Source: Alphaproteobacteria bacterium
GTDB lineage: Bacteria > Pseudomonadota > Alphaproteobacteria > Sphingomonadales > Kordiimonadaceae
Length of the DNA stretch: 64,000 nucleotides
Assembly: GCA_021774735.1 (NCBI GenBank)
Contig: JAJFIS010000021.1
Span: 1-64,000, forward strand
Reading direction: 5' to 3'
Notes under the pieces: model-generated
What the model was told of the DNA's origin: nothing
Database searches by the model: none
The model's input: only the letters and a program-made list of their open reading frames with translations
Program-made: the position numbers and the translations under genes
In this document: positions 33,785 through 42,111 of the stretch, in pieces
Position numbering within the stretch: the stretch's first letter is position 1
How the letters are laid out: the number at the start of each line of letters is the position of its first letter

Positions 33785-34924
33785 TTATAAGGAGCGACCA
33801 ATAAGTTCCTTCATAATCTCGCTGGTGCCACCATATATACGCTGGACCCGGCTATCTTTAAATAGGCCAGCGATTTCATACTCATTCATATAACCATAGC
33901 CGCCGTGTAATTGCAGGCATTTGTCCATCACTTCGCTGGCCAGTTCGGTAATATAAAGCTTAGCCATCGCGGCATCGACCACATCCAGCTTCCCCTTCAT
34001 ATGCTTAACAAGGCAGGCATCATACATGGCCCAACCTGCGGTCATGCGGGTCTTTAAGTCCGCAAGCACAAAGCGGGTATTTTGGAATTTAATGATGGGC
34101 CGACCAAAGGCTTGGCGTTCTTTGACATAGTCAACGGTTATATCAAAGGCCCGCTGCATTTGGGCCATGCCGGTAGCGGCGATCGATAGCCGCTCTTGTG
34201 GTAGCTCCTGCATTAAATAAACAAAGCCCATGCCGGGTTTGCCTAGTATATTGCTTTTGGGTACGCGTATTTGGTCAAAAAATAGTTCAGAAGTGTCAGC
34301 GCTATGTTGGCCAATTTTATCTAAGTTGCGCCCGCGTTTAAAGCCCTCGCGGGTGGCTTCTACGATGATCAGGGTGATGCCTTTGGCCCCGCCCGCGTCT
34401 GGGTCGGTTACGGCCACCACAATGACAAAATCACAGTGCTGACCGTTGGAGATGAAGGTTTTAGTGCCATTGACGATCAGGTCGTCGCCGTCTTCAATGG
34501 CGGTTGTTTTAACGCTTTGTAAGTCTGACCCGGTACCGGGTTCCGTCATAGCGATCGCCCCAACGGCTTCCCCCGTGACCATTTTGGGCAATATTGTATT
34601 TTTCTGCTCACTCGTGCCATAATTTTCTATATAGTTAGCAACGATATCAGAATGAACCGCAAAGGCCGCGCCGCCCCCACGGCTGTAAGCTTGCTCTTCA
34701 TTTAAGACGGCACAAAAGCGATAGTCGTTATAGCCACCATTTTCTTCGCGTAAATTCATGCATAGTAAGCCTGCGTCCCCAGATTTGTTCCAATATTCAC
34801 GGTCAACTTGGCCCTGCTTGCTCCAGCGCTCTAAATGCGGGGCGGCCTCGGCCTTGAAAAACTTTCGCACGCTATCGCGAAATATTTCATGCTCTTCGTC
34901 AAAAACGTCACGGCGTGGCAGCAT
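33785..34924 (-). CDS. Acyl-CoA dehydrogenase
   Basis: 379 aa. Family signatures AIAMTEPGTGSDLQSVKT (FAD/substrate region), RERLSIAATGMAQM-like helix (QERLSIAATGMAQMQRA) and the C-terminal QLHGGYGYMNEYEIAGLFKD, RIYGGTSEIMKELIGRSL. It oxidises an acyl-CoA with FAD and ETF as acceptor. Chain-length specificity is unknown. The start ATG at 34924 has no strong ribosome site. No other beta-oxidation genes adjoin. Confidence 0.94.
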   Translation of the reverse strand: MLPRRDVFDEEHEIFRDSVRKFFKAEAAPHLERWSKQGQVDREYWNKSGDAGLLCMNLREENGGYNDYRFCAVLNEEQAYSRGGGAAFAVHSDIVANYIENYGTSEQKNTILPKMVTGEAVGAIAMTEPGTGSDLQSVKTTAIEDGDDLIVNGTKTFISNGQHCDFVIVVAVTDPDAGGAKGITLIIVEATREGFKRGRNLDKIGQHSADTSELFFDQIRVPKSNILGKPGMGFVYLMQELPQERLSIAATGMAQMQRAFDITVDYVKERQAFGRPIIKFQNTRFVLADLKTRMTAGWAMYDACLVKHMKGKLDVVDAAMAKLYITELASEVMDKCLQLHGGYGYMNEYEIAGLFKDSRVQRIYGGTSEIMKELIGRSL

Positions 34925-35019
34925 GGGCTTATTCCTTATCTACAGGCCTCAATAGCAGTGAGGCAGGCGTTAACGCTTAGGGGCTATTTTCATCGGTGAC
35001 ACCAGGATAGTCAAACCAT

Positions 35020-35048
35020 AAAAAAAAGAGGGCAATGGACGCCCTCTT
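35020..35048 (-). terminator. Terminator for the DUF4386 gene
   Basis: AAGAGGGC (35026-35033) pairs with GCCCTCTT (35041-35048) around AATGGAC. On the minus strand it is followed by a T-run (A-run at 35020-35027 on the plus strand). It is placed downstream of the DUF4386 and 46-aa genes. Confidence 0.85.
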
Positions 35049-35132
35049 ACTATTCGGTTTTTAAGTTCGAAAATGAATTAAGAGAATTTAAAAGGCATTT
35101 AGAGGCGTTTTAATGCATTATTTGGATGACAT

Positions 35133-35273
35133 CTAATGCAGATCCCATGCCTTTAGCGCGTGGTTGTAGCGACTATCTTTTCTCATTAGCAAGGCACTGA
35201 ACCCAGCTATAATAGCCGCAATTCCCATCCAAAATGCAATTCCACGACAAATGGAAAACCCTACATTTATCAA
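35133..35273 (-). CDS. 46-aa single-helix peptide overlapping the DUF4386 stop
   Basis: A TTG at 35273 overlaps the TGA of the upstream gene (TTGA), the classic coupled arrangement. It gives INVGFSICRGIAFWMGIAAI and continues IAGFSALLMRKDSRY before a stop at 35133. One membrane helix with a basic following segment. It may be a small membrane peptide made by re-initiation, or the end of an old frame of the upstream protein after a frameshift. Low-to-moderate support. Confidence 0.4.
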   Translation of the reverse strand: MINVGFSICRGIAFWMGIAAIIAGFSALLMRKDSRYNHALKAWDLH

Positions 35274-35914
35274 ATTTTATCTGATCTGAACATTACCGCC
35301 CCGATCCAAATAAACCAAAGGATCTGACTTAACCCAAATACCTCTACGAAATCACCCAAACTAGGCGCGACCGTCAAAATACCTGCTATCCCGATCAAGA
35401 AGCCGAATCCAATAAGGGGTTTAGAAAGTTTGCCGCTTTTCAGGGCCGCCCAACTAATTATGAAAACCCACACACCGCCCAATAGTTCGATTCCGCCGCC
35501 AAGACCTTCTTGGACTATATTGATTGTCAGCCATATGGTTGCAGCGCGTTCCGGGTCGATTGCGTATAATTTGGCTGCACTTTCAGCGCCAACAACGAAG
35601 ATCATTCCACTGGCAACAACAACGCCCACCCAAATAACTCCAATTGCCGTTGCAACCTGCATGCGGGCGGGAGTTTCGGATTTTAATCGCTCATGCAACG
35701 CCAAGACCAAGACTAGCAGAATCAAACTCGCTAAAATATAAATAATCGACATGGTTAACAAAATAAGGGTCTTATTCTGCATAAGAAAAATCAAATTATC
35801 GCTCGGGCCTCTGTTGCCCGGGGCATCCAATAACACGAGAAAAATCGCAAAACCAATAATGTAGCATAAGGCTTCAGCCCAAGCGGCTATGCCTCCTATC
35901 TTTTGAAATGTCAT
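35270..35914 (-). CDS. DUF4386-family integral membrane protein
   Basis: 214 aa from the ATG at 35914 (internal to a longer frame to 35980 that overlaps the divergent AraC region). Six hydrophobic segments: AEALCYIIGFAIFLVLLDAP, LLTMSIIYILASLILLVLVL, VATAIGVIWVGVVVASGMIF, IELLGGVWVFIISWAAL, LIGFGFLIGIAGILTVAPSL and LSQILWFIWIGAVMF. The layout matches DUF4386 proteins, often divergent from an AraC regulator as here. Function unknown. Confidence 0.8.
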   Translation of the reverse strand: MTFQKIGGIAAWAEALCYIIGFAIFLVLLDAPGNRGPSDNLIFLMQNKTLILLTMSIIYILASLILLVLVLALHERLKSETPARMQVATAIGVIWVGVVVASGMIFVVGAESAAKLYAIDPERAATIWLTINIVQEGLGGGIELLGGVWVFIISWAALKSGKLSKPLIGFGFLIGIAGILTVAPSLGDFVEVFGLSQILWFIWIGAVMFRSDKI

Positions 35915-36061
35915 AATCTTTTTTCCATATTTCACATATTCTGTTGGCCGTTTTTGGAAGATGTTAAGTAACTTTGTCACCCTAGCCTATAGGCACGGAG
36001 AAATTTTTCTTCCTTATCCGACATGGAAACGGCACAATGCTTGGTTAATAAGGAGGATGTT

Positions 36062-37216
36062 TTGACGGAACTAACCAACCTGTCCCTAGTGGCCGCGACA
36101 ATTGGGCAGATTGGATTATGCCTGACGTTATTACTTAGACGTTCGTCGGTTACGCGAGCATGGATTCCTTTATTCGTATTTTTCTTAGCTTGTGCTGTTA
36201 TCATTGCCGACCCGGTCATAAAAAATTTCATGCCATCAATGCGCATTCAAGCCGTTGTATTTACTCTGCCAGCATCTTTGATTTTAACGCCAGCGCTTTG
36301 GCTTTATGTCGAGGCCTTGACATCAGAGATACCATGGAAATTTCGGCAAGAGCATACTTGGCACCTCATTCCCTTCATGCTTGGTTTTTTTCTTGCGGGA
36401 ATAGTGATCGCGCTGCCGCAGCCAACATTGGACCGGATATTTATTGAAGAAGATTTGGGAGGTAGTAGATATTTAGGTATTTTGTTTACAGCCGTTTTCC
36501 TTCTGATCTTTGGACTTATCGCCCAATCCGGAATTTATATTGTAAAAATCTATCGACGCTTGACGCGCTACCGCCATCGAATAAAAGCCTTGTTTGCAAA
36601 TATTGAAAACCGAGAGCTCTTCTGGATCAATGCAGTTTTAATTTTGCTCATCACCATTTGGGGGTTGATTTCAACAGCTCTTATTGCCGAAAACATTTTT
36701 GGCAAAACACTAATGAGTCGCCAAGTAGGATCATTGATGGGTCTCATTTTGGTTTGGACCGTGGCATTATGGGGATTACGCCAAGTGCCAGGTTTTGAAG
36801 GTCGCTATCTTGAAAGCGAATTTACAGACTTAATTAAACCGCAGGGCTCAAAATATAGGCGGTCAGCATTAGACAAAGAACAGGCACAGCGCATTGCAAA
36901 AAAAATCAACTTGGTAATGCAAAGTGAGCGCTTGTATCTTGACCCGAACCTTTCGCTATCAAGATTGGCCAGCCAAATCAGAACCTCCACCAACCATGTT
37001 TCCCAAACTCTCAATGAGACATTGGGTATGAGTTTCTTCGATTATATCAATCACTGGCGAATTGAGGAATCCAAGCAAAAAATCATCCAAGGTAATGAGT
37101 CTATACTCGCCATTGCCTTGAGTGTTGGCTTCAACACCAGCTCCTCATTTTACAAAGCCTTTAAGAAGGAAACGGGGAAAACACCCCGAGGTTTCCGTGC
37201 CTCAAAACAGCAATAA
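36062..37216 (+). CDS. AraC-family regulator with membrane-bound N-terminus
   Basis: 384 aa from a TTG at 36062, which has AGGAGG 5 bases upstream; the ATG at 36023 lacks a ribosome site. The first 240 residues are seven hydrophobic segments (LCLTLLLRR, IPLFVFFLACAVIIADP, ...). The C-terminal 100 form an AraC helix-turn-helix pair: LSLSRLASQIRTSTNHVSQT, and ILAIALSVGFNTSSSFYKAF with KKETGKTPRGFR. Such regulators sense signals at the membrane. Divergent from the DUF4386 gene, its likely target. Confidence 0.88.
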   Translation: MTELTNLSLVAATIGQIGLCLTLLLRRSSVTRAWIPLFVFFLACAVIIADPVIKNFMPSMRIQAVVFTLPASLILTPALWLYVEALTSEIPWKFRQEHTWHLIPFMLGFFLAGIVIALPQPTLDRIFIEEDLGGSRYLGILFTAVFLLIFGLIAQSGIYIVKIYRRLTRYRHRIKALFANIENRELFWINAVLILLITIWGLISTALIAENIFGKTLMSRQVGSLMGLILVWTVALWGLRQVPGFEGRYLESEFTDLIKPQGSKYRRSALDKEQAQRIAKKINLVMQSERLYLDPNLSLSRLASQIRTSTNHVSQTLNETLGMSFFDYINHWRIEESKQKIIQGNESILAIALSVGFNTSSSFYKAFKKETGKTPRGFRASKQQ

Positions 37217-37221
37217 TTAAG

Positions 37222-37427
37222 AACAGGTGTAGACCCAACCTTATAAATCGTGTTGATGACGTCACAGAGAAAGCAGTACTGGTTCATCCCATTGGCTTTC
37301 CCGCCCATGGCCAACTGCGCCATGGCTACAAAATGCTCAATCAAACGATCTTGTTTATGCTGACTTAATTGGCTCTTTCTCATGACTGTCATTATAACAC
37401 CTTTAATGTGTTATCTGGTACAGCCCC
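37222..37427 (-). mobile_element. Remnant of an IS1595-family element
   Basis: On the minus strand the terminus GGGGCTGTACCAGATAACAC, then ATTAAAGG (37427-37400), resembles the inverted repeat of IS1595-type elements. It is followed by MRKSQLSQHKQDRLIEHFVA (from an ATG at 37383), the typical start of their transposase. After that the family pattern is lost in MAQLAMGGKANG and the frame runs toward AraC (37216). The catalytic DDE region is deleted. The outer end abuts the stop codon of the next gene (37428). Confidence 0.55.
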
Positions 37428-37766
37428 TTATTTTTTCTTACGGAACTCACGGATTGCATCATTCAGTTTAATTTGAATGTCCCGACGTTTATTGTGCAGA
37501 TTTACCAGATCTTCTTCTCGGCGGCCCTGCTGCTCTTTGGTAAGCCACGGTAGAATTTTGGGGTCGCTTTGGTCCATACAAGCAAGATAAGCATCAACAG
37601 CTGTAGAATAATCAAGAACTGCGCGACGTGCGGTGCGTATATCATCGGTAGTGGATGAAGTACCATTGGGCACATGTGGGGTTCCAAGCGGGGGTTCACC
37701 ACAATCAGCAAAAGCAACTGCTGAGGATACTAAGCTAATAACTACAGCTCCGATAATATGCTTCAT
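37428..37766 (-). CDS. Small exported protein of unknown function
   Basis: 112 aa with a signal peptide (VVISLVSSAVAFADC). Mature part: C21 and C63 could form a disulfide, with a helical DLVNLHNKRRDIQIKLNDAI segment and a basic end (REFRKKK). The end of the gene coincides with the border of an IS1595-like remnant, so its last residues may derive from the insertion. No family recognised. Confidence 0.68.
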   Translation of the reverse strand: MKHIIGAVVISLVSSAVAFADCGEPPLGTPHVPNGTSSTTDDIRTARRAVLDYSTAVDAYLACMDQSDPKILPWLTKEQQGRREEDLVNLHNKRRDIQIKLNDAIREFRKKK

Positions 37767-37868
37767 TTTATCTCTTTCTTATTACAGGCACTACACGCCA
37801 ACTAATAATGTGCTAAATTTTTGTGGCGAAAACAAGGGCACATATGTTGGTGGCTTCCAATGGGGTGC

Positions 37869-38648
37869 CTATTTTTTAGCTGCCTTCTTGACTGTTTTCT
37901 TAGCGGGCTTTTTCGCCGGTTTTTTCTCTGTTTTTTTAGCAGGTTTTTTCGCGGCTTTCTTTGGTGCCTTTTTAACCTCTTCAACTTCTTGAGCAGGCAT
38001 GTCACCCGTAATATCAATGGGCGCAGCGACGGGCATTTCAGCAGATTGCGCGGCATTCGCCTGTGCGGCTGCAGCAGCTTGTGCTTCTTCAATCGCTTTT
38101 TGTTCAGCGGCTGCTTGTTCTGGGAATAACTGTCGGTGTGCAGCTACTATTCGTCCACCAACATCGCTGATGGAATTGGCAATCGCCGACATATTATAGG
38201 CAATGCCACGGAAATAAAATAATTTGGTGTCTGGGTCATAGGCTCGGTAAAGGCAATCATCCTCTGGTCGATCAGCCTCAGGAATCTGGGATAGCGGCAT
38301 AATAAGGTCAAAGATGATTTTCTTGCCCTTTGTGGCGTTGATCCAATCTTCGGTCTTCTGGTCAGAATGTTCCCAAAGCTCGCTAAGGCGACGATCATTT
38401 AAGGCATGCTTTTCTGGCAATTTCAGGGAGCTTCGCAAACCTTCACCCCGGCCCCTGTTGCGCGCCCGGCTTGGCCATAACAGGCAAGATATTTGGCTGG
38501 CTGCAAATAAAATATTTTGAGCTGAATAGAGCGCCCCAAGGGTATTACCTTCTTGCAGGGACTGATTGAACAGACCAAAACTACCTTCAGCATAATGCGC
38601 CTGATTGCGCAGTTCGTGAATATAAATTGCGAGAGAATTAACGTCCAT
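37869..38648 (-). CDS. Unknown protein with histone H1-like KPAKK tail
   Basis: 259 aa. Residues 1-170 are a folded helical part (ELRNQAHYAEGSFGLFNQSL, AAHRQLFPE); 171-225 are Q/A-rich; the last 40 residues are PAKK/KPAKK repeats (PAKKPAKKTVKKAAKK), like histone H1-type DNA-binding tails found in some bacterial proteins. No known domain at the N-terminus. The polybasic end suggests nucleic-acid or polyanion binding. It precedes the exported 112-aa gene on the minus strand with about 100 bp between them. Confidence 0.75.
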   Translation of the reverse strand: MDVNSLAIYIHELRNQAHYAEGSFGLFNQSLQEGNTLGALYSAQNILFAASQISCLLWPSRARNRGRGEGLRSSLKLPEKHALNDRRLSELWEHSDQKTEDWINATKGKKIIFDLIMPLSQIPEADRPEDDCLYRAYDPDTKLFYFRGIAYNMSAIANSISDVGGRIVAAHRQLFPEQAAAEQKAIEEAQAAAAAQANAAQSAEMPVAAPIDITGDMPAQEVEEVKKAPKKAAKKPAKKTEKKPAKKPAKKTVKKAAKK

Positions 38649-38863
38649 TTTAAGCGTCCAACTTTCAAAATATTATTTTATATAACTATAGTGCCGTAGG
38701 GTTGAAGCAGAAATAAAGCCAACTCTGCGGTACAAAATTTGACGAGCGATAGCACGGCGGGCGTTTGGTTTCCAGCCCTGAAACTGCTAAATGCGAAGAA
38801 AATATCAGTATTATTGTGTCCAATGTGACCAATTGATTGCTTTGCTGATGTAATGAGCGGGAT

Positions 38864-39400
38864 TTACAGGGCCAATTGAACAGCTTCAATCCAACTATCA
38901 ATTCGGGCTGCATGGATGCTTGCACTGGACCCACTACCGACCAAAGAGCGGCTATAAACCAGCACCATTGAGGCGCCATTTTTGGTGTTAATAAAGCGCA
39001 TGGTAACAGCATCAGGAAAATCCATGTTCGGGCTTGTTATGAGAAAGTCTATTTGGCGTGCTCCTAAATTTAATTTACGGGTTCTAATGCTGGATTGATC
39101 ATCACTATAGTCGGCAAAGGCTTGCATTAAAGTTGAGGCATCCACGTCAAAAATTATAGGTTTTGCATGGGCCTTGGCAGCTTGGCAAATTTGCGCAGAG
39201 CATATTAAATATTCTTGTCCATTACCGAGTAAGGTCATTGTAGGGAAATCAACCTCGGCTAAAGACCCTTCTCCAGTTTTGTCGCCTAAAAAATTGCGTC
39301 CACTTTCAGTCATGAAGAAAAACATAGCTGCCATACCAGCAACCATAACTATTAGGCTGATGGCAATGGCGTTACTGCGGACTTTGTCTAATTTGGACAT
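38864..39400 (-). CDS. DUF1499-family membrane-anchored protein
   Basis: 178 aa. One helix (AIAISLIVMVAGMAAMFFFM, about 12-31). The C-terminal LICSAQICQAAKAHAKPIIF, FPDAVTMRFINTKNGASMVLV and YSRSLVGSGSSASIHAARID pattern matches DUF1499 proteins, whose role is unknown. It lies 5 bp after the SCP2-domain gene on the same strand, so they are probably one operon. The gap 38649-38863 shows nothing coding. Confidence 0.8.
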   Translation of the reverse strand: MSKLDKVRSNAIAISLIVMVAGMAAMFFFMTESGRNFLGDKTGEGSLAEVDFPTMTLLGNGQEYLICSAQICQAAKAHAKPIIFDVDASTLMQAFADYSDDQSSIRTRKLNLGARQIDFLITSPNMDFPDAVTMRFINTKNGASMVLVYSRSLVGSGSSASIHAARIDSWIEAVQLAL

Positions 39401-39405
39401 CTGGA

Positions 39406-39705
39406 TTAACCCAAAATACTACCAAGTTGCATGGCGAGAGAGATGTCACCTTCAACCCGCAACTTGCCGGACATAAAGGCCATTTGTGGGTTCAGAGTGC
39501 CAGCAGCAATTTCTTTGAAATTGTCCATAGTGACATGCACTGTACAATCAGCATCCGCATCATCATTATCGACAACTGCCGCAGCACCTGAGCCATCGAT
39601 GCGAATTACGCCGTCATCGCCAAAATGAAATTTTATAATTGCACTGAAGGGTGCGTGGTTGCCAACTTGTTGGCGAAGTTCGTCGGTGATAGTTTGCAAA
39701 GACAT
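39406..39705 (-). CDS. SCP2 sterol-carrier-like domain protein
   Basis: 99 aa, a lone SCP2 domain: IIKFHFGDDGVIRIDGSGAA, DADCTVHVTMDNFKEIAAGT and the conserved FMSGKLRVEGDISLAMQLG. It binds lipid-like or acyl-CoA ligands in a hydrophobic tunnel (family knowledge). Next gene is DUF1499 (5 bp away). Confidence 0.93.
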   Translation of the reverse strand: MSLQTITDELRQQVGNHAPFSAIIKFHFGDDGVIRIDGSGAAAVVDNDDADADCTVHVTMDNFKEIAAGTLNPQMAFMSGKLRVEGDISLAMQLGSILG

Positions 39706-39785
39706 GTAATAGATCCTTTTTATGTTCAGCTTATGCTGAATGGATGGTGATTAAATAGGGTTACGATGATAAAATCAATTGCCCT

Positions 39786-40535
39786 TCACTCATCATCATC
39801 TTTTTTCTTTTTACCAAAGAGTGCGCCGATACCTTTTTTGATGAGTTTTTGGGCGCCGCTTTCATCATTTTCATCGTTCTTGAGGATTTTGTCGATCAGC
39901 TTTTTACCCTGTGCCCCAGTAATGGCCTTCCTAACCTGTGGCTCAATAACCGCCATAACATGCCGGGCAAGCTCAGATGGGGTTAACCCTTGTTCGTCTG
40001 TACCTAAATTTTCAATATGAATATCAGCGAGTTCAATAGTGGTATCAGCCATGCTGAGGCCATCAACCTCGAGACTAACCACAGCATTTCTGATCCACAT
40101 ATCTTTCAAAGTAATGAAAATTTCGCTCTCTTCTTCAGTGTTTGTTTCTTCTGTAGTGAAGCTACCTGCGAAACTGCTAAAATTATTGTCTTTGCCTTTC
40201 ATGCGGACGGCAATGATGGGATGATCAACCTCAATAGTCTCAATGATCACATGGTCCTTCATAATACTAGCGGGCACCATTTTTACGGCAAATCCATCCA
40301 CCGATATCATATTGCCATCGCCCCAACCCTCTGGTTGGCCAAGGGCGAAGCTTTCAAGGTTAGCCTCGCCAGAAAAAGGCGATAGCCCCACGGCGTCCAA
40401 TTTAACATCAACGCCTAGAATATCTGGTCCATTATCAAGGATGGCAGAATGAACAATTGTGTTCATTCGAAAATAGAGGACCCCAACCGCCATAACGATA
40501 ACGAGCAATAGGCCAATCAGTATTTTTTTAATCAT
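39786..40535 (-). CDS. AsmA-like inner-membrane protein
   Basis: 249 aa from the ATG at 40535, with AGGAATA upstream. One N-terminal helix (ILIGLLLVIVMAVGVLYF), then a periplasmic domain with LDAVGLSPFSGEANLESFAL and GDGNMISVDGFAVKMVPASI, the repeated strand pattern of short AsmA/DUF748-type proteins. The C-terminus is charged and ends in GKKKKDDDE. Probably envelope lipid or outer-membrane homeostasis (inference). Confidence 0.75.
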   Translation of the reverse strand: MIKKILIGLLLVIVMAVGVLYFRMNTIVHSAILDNGPDILGVDVKLDAVGLSPFSGEANLESFALGQPEGWGDGNMISVDGFAVKMVPASIMKDHVIIETIEVDHPIIAVRMKGKDNNFSSFAGSFTTEETNTEEESEIFITLKDMWIRNAVVSLEVDGLSMADTTIELADIHIENLGTDEQGLTPSELARHVMAVIEPQVRKAITGAQGKKLIDKILKNDENDESGAQKLIKKGIGALFGKKKKDDDE

Positions 40536-40785
40536 TTTTATTCCTAAAATTGGGTGATTAAGCGAGATATTTTTCATCAATCACTGTCAGACTAAGCGAT
40601 TTTAGACCGCGCGCCAAGCCGCCACGACTCGTAATAAGGTTATTTTGTCAAATACCGCATGACCTGAGGTGGTAAAAATACATCATTCAACAAAAAGTTA
40701 ACAAAATTTTAACAATATCTATTGCCTCAAGAGGGGGTGGTCTACTACACTTAGTAATGGGCAAGAATATCAGGGTTTTAAATTT

Positions 40786-41985
40786 ATGACAGGATTCCAA
40801 TCCCTTGCCGGGCAATCTTTCCGGTCTATGGCGTTTCCTGAAGCACAAAAAGCAGATGGTCCGCCACTGTTTGATACTGTTTTTGAGGCCGCTGACTGTG
40901 CGATGATTATCTTGGATGTGGGTTTCGATTCTACGCCTGTTGTCGCTGACGCTAATCACTTAACGGAAGATTGGCTAGGGACGAGCCGTGAGGCTATTTC
41001 TGGTTTCCCTTTTTTCGACTTGTTTGACCGGGTGGTGGATAGCGCCGCAGTGATGATGCTAAGACAAGCTTTTGCTCTTCGCAATGATGCCCAAGGAGAA
41101 CTTCATTTAACTATTGAAGAAGGGCATGTGGTTCCTGTGCATGTTAGATTGCGCCCTGTTTCTAAAAACACCGCACGGCACCCAAATGGTGTGCGGGAAC
41201 GGTATGTGGCAATAATGCACCGAACCGATGCCGCCTATCAGCAGCAAATTGAGGAAACAACAGAGGCAAGGATAGAAGCTGAAAACACGCGTGATCGTTT
41301 CTTGGCGCGAATGTCCCATGATCTGCGAACACCACTGAATGGTATTTTGGGATTTGCGGACGCAATGGAGCAAGAAATTCTTGGGCCGTTAGGTCAGGAC
41401 CAATACCGTGAATATATCCAAAATATATTGTCAGCAGGACGTGATTTGCTTGGAAAAGTTGATGATCTATTAAGTCATTCCGCAGGGCTGAGCGGTGATG
41501 AAAGTTTGAATAAAGAGCCTGTGGATGCCGTACTTTTGGCCTCTAGCTGTGCTGCACGAGCGCGTCCATCTGCAACCGTTTCTAAATTAGCATTAATATG
41601 CGAGGCAGCGCCGGAATTGCCGAATATTGAAGTTGATCCGGAAGCCGCCCGCAGGGCTATTGACAGTGTTCTTGATAATGCCATCCGCAATGCACCGCCT
41701 ATGAGCCGAATTTTATTGCAGGTGCGAGCGGGTGCAAATGGTGGCATTGATTTCGAGATATTTGATGGCGGTGCCCCTATTCCCCCAGCCCAAGTGGCGG
41801 CGGAGATTGAGCGTACCAATCATAACGACAGTGTTTATGCCACTACATTTGAGCGGTCTATTTCAGGTCTTGGCATTGCATGGACCGTTTTGCAAATGCA
41901 TGAGGGAGTGATGACCTTTGAAGAGCATCAAACCCGCCGCACTCGCCGCCGGGCAACCAGTTTAATCCGATTGTCTTTTACCTAA
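40786..41985 (+). CDS. PAS-domain histidine kinase
   Basis: 399 aa, no membrane segment, so a soluble kinase. A PAS fold occupies about 30-150 (CAMIILDVGFDSTPVVADAN). The HisKA box has the phospho-acceptor H178 in FLARMSHDLRTPLNGILGFA. The HATPase domain shows AARRAIDSVLDNAIRNAPPM (N box) and SGLGIAWTVLQMHEG (G2-like). A response regulator is not adjacent, so it is an orphan kinase by position. Confidence 0.9.
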   Translation: MTGFQSLAGQSFRSMAFPEAQKADGPPLFDTVFEAADCAMIILDVGFDSTPVVADANHLTEDWLGTSREAISGFPFFDLFDRVVDSAAVMMLRQAFALRNDAQGELHLTIEEGHVVPVHVRLRPVSKNTARHPNGVRERYVAIMHRTDAAYQQQIEETTEARIEAENTRDRFLARMSHDLRTPLNGILGFADAMEQEILGPLGQDQYREYIQNILSAGRDLLGKVDDLLSHSAGLSGDESLNKEPVDAVLLASSCAARARPSATVSKLALICEAAPELPNIEVDPEAARRAIDSVLDNAIRNAPPMSRILLQVRAGANGGIDFEIFDGGAPIPPAQVAAEIERTNHNDSVYATTFERSISGLGIAWTVLQMHEGVMTFEEHQTRRTRRRATSLIRLSFT

Positions 41986-42111
41986 AAACATACCAACTTG
42001 GCATTTGCTGAACTAAGGAGAGCTTTTTGACTGTTCTTCTTAACAATTTACCAATATCATCCGCTTATTCTACTATTCATATGAGATGATAGGGCAAAGG
42101 TAAAAGTATCC

